From positions 1 to 8,081 of the forward strand of contig CBDUQI010000243.1 in NCBI GenBank assembly GCA_965369325.1: a stretch of DNA of 8,081 nt, in the 5' to 3' direction. Shown here one piece after another: positions 5,701-8,081 of the stretch. Source of the stretch: CBDUQI01 sp965369325. GTDB taxonomy: Bacteria; Pseudomonadota; Gammaproteobacteria; Steroidobacterales; JBCBZW01. Both the position numbers and the translations under genes were made by a program. The notes under the pieces were generated by a model. It was not told the DNA's origin and did not search any database. It saw only the letters and a list, made by a program, of their open reading frames with translations. The first letter of the stretch is position 1. Each line of letters starts with the position of its first letter.

Positions 5701-8081
5701 GTCGCCGTACCCGAGGGCGTATCAATGGTGATGGTGCGAGGGCCGAAGTCGGCATCGATGGCCACCATTAACTGCACGTCGCGCTGGCCAAAGCTGCCAT
5801 TGCCCTGATCGGCGACGGTGACGCCGGTGCCGTCAATGCTGATGCTGTTCACGTTGGTCAGGCCCTGGCCGAACACGGTGGCGTTCACGGTCTCGCCGCG
5901 CTCGCCCAGCGCCGGACTGATAACCGTAATCGCGGGCGGCGGATCGGTGACCTCGAACGCGATTGAGGCGCTGCCCCCCAGGGTTTCCAGCCCGAGTGTA
6001 CTGGTGCCAATCACGGCTAGTTCACCAACGCTGATAGTGGCGGTCACCTGGGTGTCGGTTACGCTCGAAATCACCCCTGAGATGGCCGCCTCGGAGGAGA
6101 CAACCGCTTGCACGGAAGCCAGATCCGTGCCTAGGAAAGTGACTTCTACATTGGTGCTCTGGGCCGCACTGGCCGGGCTCACGCTGGCAAGCGTGGGCGC
6201 CGGGAACGGCAGCATGTCGAAGCTGCTGGTGAAATCGGCGCTCAAGCCGTTGCCGGCGGTGTCACGCACGCCGTTGGCGCGCAACGTCAGCGTGTAGGTC
6301 TCATTAAAGCTGAGCAGGTCGGCTGCGGTGAAGGTAAACCCGTTGGCGCCGGCGACACTGAATGTCCCACTCAGCGGCGAGCCGAACTCGCTCTTCAGTT
6401 CGACGTTAAGCAGATTGGCCGTCGCGAAATCGATGGGCTCATCGAACATGATCGTCACGGTAGCTTCGCGGGCAATGTCGCCCATGCCGTCGTTGGGGGT
6501 TACGGCAAGCACGTTGGGGTTGCTGGCATCGTAAAACACCACCAACGGATCCCCGATGACGTCGCTAGCAGTTAGCGAGGAGATATTGCCGGAGGCGTCC
6601 TGTGCCTCAGCGCTCAACACATTGGACTGATCCTCACCCAGGCTGACGGAGGCCGTAAACAGGCCCGACGCCGGTACGGAGGTGCTGGTGGTGGTTGCGC
6701 CATTGAACACACGCACGGTCGCGTTGGGCTCGGCGGTGCCACTGAGCACAATACTGGCGGCGTTGGTCAACACCGGCACGGGGTTAACGCTCGGGGCCAG
6801 TGGGGCGGTGATGTCTGGCGGCGCGGTGTCGAAACTGAACAGACGCTCACCTACCGGCGGCGTCGCCAGCGGATTGCCGCAGGTGTCTTTGAGCCCGTCG
6901 GTGAGCCGCACGGTCACCGTGGTGTCTTGCGCCAGCAGCGCTGTGGGGGTGTAGGTGAGTGTGCGATTAAAGTTGCTGAAGGCGCCGCTGCCAGCGATGA
7001 CGGTGCCCGCAGTGAGTTGGCCGCCCAGTAGGGTGGCGTCGGCATAAATGCCGAACTGGCTGGCATTGATGTCGTTGGCGTTGAACGCGAACGTGCCCGC
7101 ATCCATGGCCTGGCTGAACTCGATGACCACTGACTGGTTCAGGGCGACGTCGATCGCCCCTTCGCCCGGCGCCAGCAGGGTGGCGGTAGGGGCGCTCTGA
7201 CCTGAGCACTGGGCATCCGTGCTGAAGGTCCAGCGATAGGTGTTCTGCATGCCCGCCAGGGTGTTGGCATTACAAACGGCCTGGCCACTGCCCTGGTCGG
7301 TCCCGAGCAGGGTGGCCCGATAGGTGGTATTCGGTTTCAGGAAGTACTGGGTGAGCGGGTCGTCTAGCCCTAAGCGCAGGGTGGCGATGGTGCTGCCGCC
7401 AGCGGGGACATTTTCCACCGTCAGATCTGTCGGCACATGTGCAACAGGTGCACCGAAGGCGTCGAGTTCCTCCAGGTAGAACGTGCCAGCGCTGGCAAGG
7501 TCAGCGGAGAGCACTTCGAAGCCGTCAGCGGGGTCGCCGGTGATCTGCGCGGTTACCACGTTGGTCCAGGTGTCAGCGATAAAGCAATCGGCCTCGGGGG
7601 TCAGCGTGGCCAGCACCGAGACGCTGGCGCTCAACCCGCCTTGTCCATTCAACGGGCTGATGGCGTAGATCGACGGCAATGCATCTTGCGGTAATGGCAC
7701 AAAATTGGCCGGGATGGCGTTGGCGATTAGGCACGGCGAGCCGTCGGGCCCGGTGTCGACGCTTAAGGAAATGTTCTCGCTGGCTACGGCTTGGCAGGCG
7801 ATAATCTCACCGCTCACCTGCGCGCGCACCAGAAACGTCGCTTCCACTGCCGCGCCCGGATCGATGGTGCCAAAATCGCGCACGTCGTTTGAATCGGGCA
7901 GGGGCAGCCCGTTGGGATCGACCAGCGTGGCGCCGCCGCCAACAAACAGGTCCAGACTGGTGTACAGGGCGGGTACCAGCGACAGGTTGGTGATCTGCAC
8001 CGTCAACGGATAGATCTCGTTGGCCACGACATCGAAGCCACTCGGATTGCTTGGATGGCTGAGCACGATGCCAAGCTCGGG
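2703..8081 (-). CDS. Giant modular surface/secreted protein with Ig-like, IPT/TIG and beta-solenoid repeats (5' end missing)
   Basis: At least 1792 residues, open to the right edge. The GTG at 8066 is not a credible start: it has no ribosome site or signal peptide after it and sits inside a beta-rich domain, so the gene is 5'-truncated. Numbering from that codon: residues 1-290 are beta-rich with paired Cys; 291-415 is a Big_5-like Ig domain (FSQAMDA, LKDTCGNPL); about 423-505 is another Ig-like domain (SGTAEPNATVRVF, AQDASGNIS); 517-618 is a second Big_5-like domain (FDEPIDF, GVRDTAGNGLS); 622-707 and 710-795 resemble IPT/TIG domains. GDWNTGSNWSTGAVPGMSDD at 811-830 opens the solenoid part, followed by five tandem units of 165-166 residues (894 to about 1665) and a C-terminal cap ending DLELSVQ. 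Such architecture is typical of adhesins or biofilm matrix proteins. I see no autotransporter barrel, PEP-CTERM, LPXTG or RTX nonapeptides. Adhesion is inference; the missing N-terminus would hold the export signal. It has no co-directional neighbour in the window. Confidence 0.88.
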   Translation of the reverse strand, partial: PELGIVLSHPSNPSGFDVVANEIYPLTVQITNLSLVPALYTSLDLFVGGGATLVDPNGLPLPDSNDVRDFGTIDPGAAVEATFLVRAQVSGEIIACQAVASENISLSVDTGPDGSPCLIANAIPANFVPLPQDALPSIYAISPLNGQGGLSASVSVLATLTPEADCFIADTWTNVVTAQITGDPADGFEVLSADLASAGTFYLEELDAFGAPVAHVPTDLTVENVPAGGSTIATLRLGLDDPLTQYFLKPNTTYRATLLGTDQGSGQAVCNANTLAGMQNTYRWTFSTDAQCSGQSAPTATLLAPGEGAIDVALNQSVVIEFSQAMDAGTFAFNANDINASQFGIYADATLLGGQLTAGTVIAGSGAFSNFNRTLTYTPTALLAQDTTVTVRLTDGLKDTCGNPLATPPVGERLFSFDTAPPDITAPLAPSVNPVPVLTNAASIVLSGTAEPNATVRVFNGATTTSTSVPASGLFTASVSLGEDQSNVLSAEAQDASGNISSLTASDVIGDPLVVFYDASNPNVLAVTPNDGMGDIAREATVTIMFDEPIDFATANLLNVELKSEFGSPLSGTFSVAGANGFTFTAADLLSFNETYTLTLRANGVRDTAGNGLSADFTSSFDMLPFPAPTLASVSPASAAQSTNVEVTFLGTDLASVQAVVSSEAAISGVISSVTDTQVTATISVGELAVIGTSTLGLETLGGSASIAFEVTDPPPAITVISPALGERGETVNATVFGQGLTNVNSISIDGTGVTVADQGNGSFGQRDVQLMVAIDADFGPRTITIDTPSGTATGVFNVADLDNPPTVEWVNPVGGDWNTGSNWSTGAVPGMSDDVLISTAGPVTIAGGTYNVRTLTVFSDVDLGGTLIIGDGIASPGLIVNTGVRFAITANNELTVRGGMVLDGTVALSDTADDFGDRAFAHFDGNQSVMGTGEFLFENAFGPELNRVHAINESTVLIGAGITVRGGGGSLGGGDGIIAFNGTITPDLTGYIEFDGIIDGLGGAMTLNAGTGTVRLDGGALLRNMTVLGTGTLLASGEDVAVAAISMDANLRLDADTQVTVTRGLTLNGQISLDDNSLAFGRAASLVFSGTQTLDGTGTVLLDHLNGAVTEANFIEARDGGTLSIASGITLRGGNGHLGGTDGVIDFRGTIIPEAGSINLAGVLDNDGGSMSVLAGAGSVVFDDGAMRNMTVDGDGTLLGNGGDFALANVTLNANARIDIDSIVTVTNGLTLNGEWRLDDTSDAFGEVARLYFSGDQSVLGSGQFVFENIGCVCENIIAPIDGSTVSFASTLTVRGGGGTLGGNLGALVYNGALQADLGVEFIDISGSIDGGGANMTVAAGTGIVRMANAHLSNITVDGDGILTGRDNLNNSFDNVTLNADVHLAFDSTLILTNGLTLNGNLTLSDTNTSFGLISRVNFVGDQLVDGTGTLVFDNAGCTCENIVEAVGGATVSFGAGVTVRGGGGVLGGSDGNLVFNGTLIPDLGVEVLDLAGNVDGNGASMNLLSGSGQVRMAGLNLSNITINGDGRLTGRDDLNASLDNVVMNASIHILNNTLITVRNGLTLNGVLSMADTSTSFGLIGAVEFEGSQTLGGTGEVVFENDGCTCENLLVPPAAGTLSIGPNITVRGGGGTVGNGGTVINFGSIIADRTGQLIHINLDTFDNQGTVGARNSEVEIDGTVLPGSGAWLLGEGGLIDRDGDLTLNGGATISLEIASDTVFGFMNVSGAAALDGTLDIQRVGGYAAAGGENLRFMSFASQTGSIASITGTDAGNGFSFVLDQGSGNDLELSVQ
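3072..5387 (-). repeat. Five tandem protein repeats of 165-166 residues within the giant gene
   Basis: Units lie at 4893-5387 and 4398-4892 (495 bases each), 3900-4397 and 3402-3899 (498 bases each), and a partial fifth at about 3072-3401. They were aligned on the NGLTLNG motif (RGGMVLDG in the first unit, RGLTLNG in the second). Further shared blocks per unit are a D-x-x-x-x-F-G turn, a G-T/S-G-x-x-x-F/L-x-x strand, TVRGGGG-x-LGG about 60 residues in, and NMTV/NITV followed by a DGDG-type turn. The units are rich in Gly, Asn, Asp, Thr and Val with short alternating strands, as expected for a beta-helix. Units 3-5 are more like each other (about half identical by eye for 3 versus 4) and share a CxCEN motif. 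The fifth keeps about 110 residues before merging into the cap. Confidence 0.88.

Noticed and set aside
8064..8066. GTG as the true start of the giant protein
   Set aside because: No ribosome site lies upstream, no signal peptide follows, and the frame stays open to the window edge with residues PELGI before it.

Overview
The window is a GC-rich bacterial segment with Proteobacterium-like gene organisation. A marine or environmental gammaproteobacterium is my best guess, but no gene here fixes the taxonomy. It holds four protein-coding genes: two cut by the window edges, one small exported protein, and one very large surface/secreted protein. I see no rRNA, tRNA, CRISPR array, transposase or integrase.

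Left part (1-1883, minus strand): a phospholipid-acylation operon. A fused HAD-IB phosphatase / PlsC acyltransferase (525 aa) is followed, with a 4-base ATGA stop/start overlap, by the first 103 codons of what looks like a PlsB2-type glycerol-3-phosphate acyltransferase that runs off the left edge. The same order is known from Mycobacterium (Rv2483c-Rv2482c). Together the two enzymes would acylate glycerol-3-phosphate and then lysophosphatidate at the inner membrane. The fusion protein carries a very basic Lys/Arg tail, encoded partly by a run of nine A residues in the mRNA.

Middle (1884-2702): a divergent intergenic region with a cluster of overlapping inverted repeats, then a plus-strand gene for a small exported, highly charged alpha-helical protein (118 aa precursor). 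This is followed by a 198-base convergent spacer filled by about four tandem copies of a 35-36 bp repeat. Each copy contains a short hairpin, and one more inverted repeat lies close to the end of the large gene.

Right part (2703-8081, minus strand): one open reading frame of at least 1792 residues with no start inside the window. It is a modular extracellular protein. In order it has an N-terminal beta-rich region, a Big_5-like Ig domain, a second Ig-like domain, another Big_5-like domain, two IPT/TIG-like domains, a GDWxxxxNW entry module, then five tandem units of 165-166 aa of predicted beta-solenoid type and a C-terminal cap. Three of the five units carry a conserved G-C-x-C-E-N motif. 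No autotransporter barrel, PEP-CTERM, LPXTG or RTX nonapeptide array is visible, so its export and anchoring route is not evident. This protein is the most unusual item in the window. No functional link between it and the lipid genes is visible.
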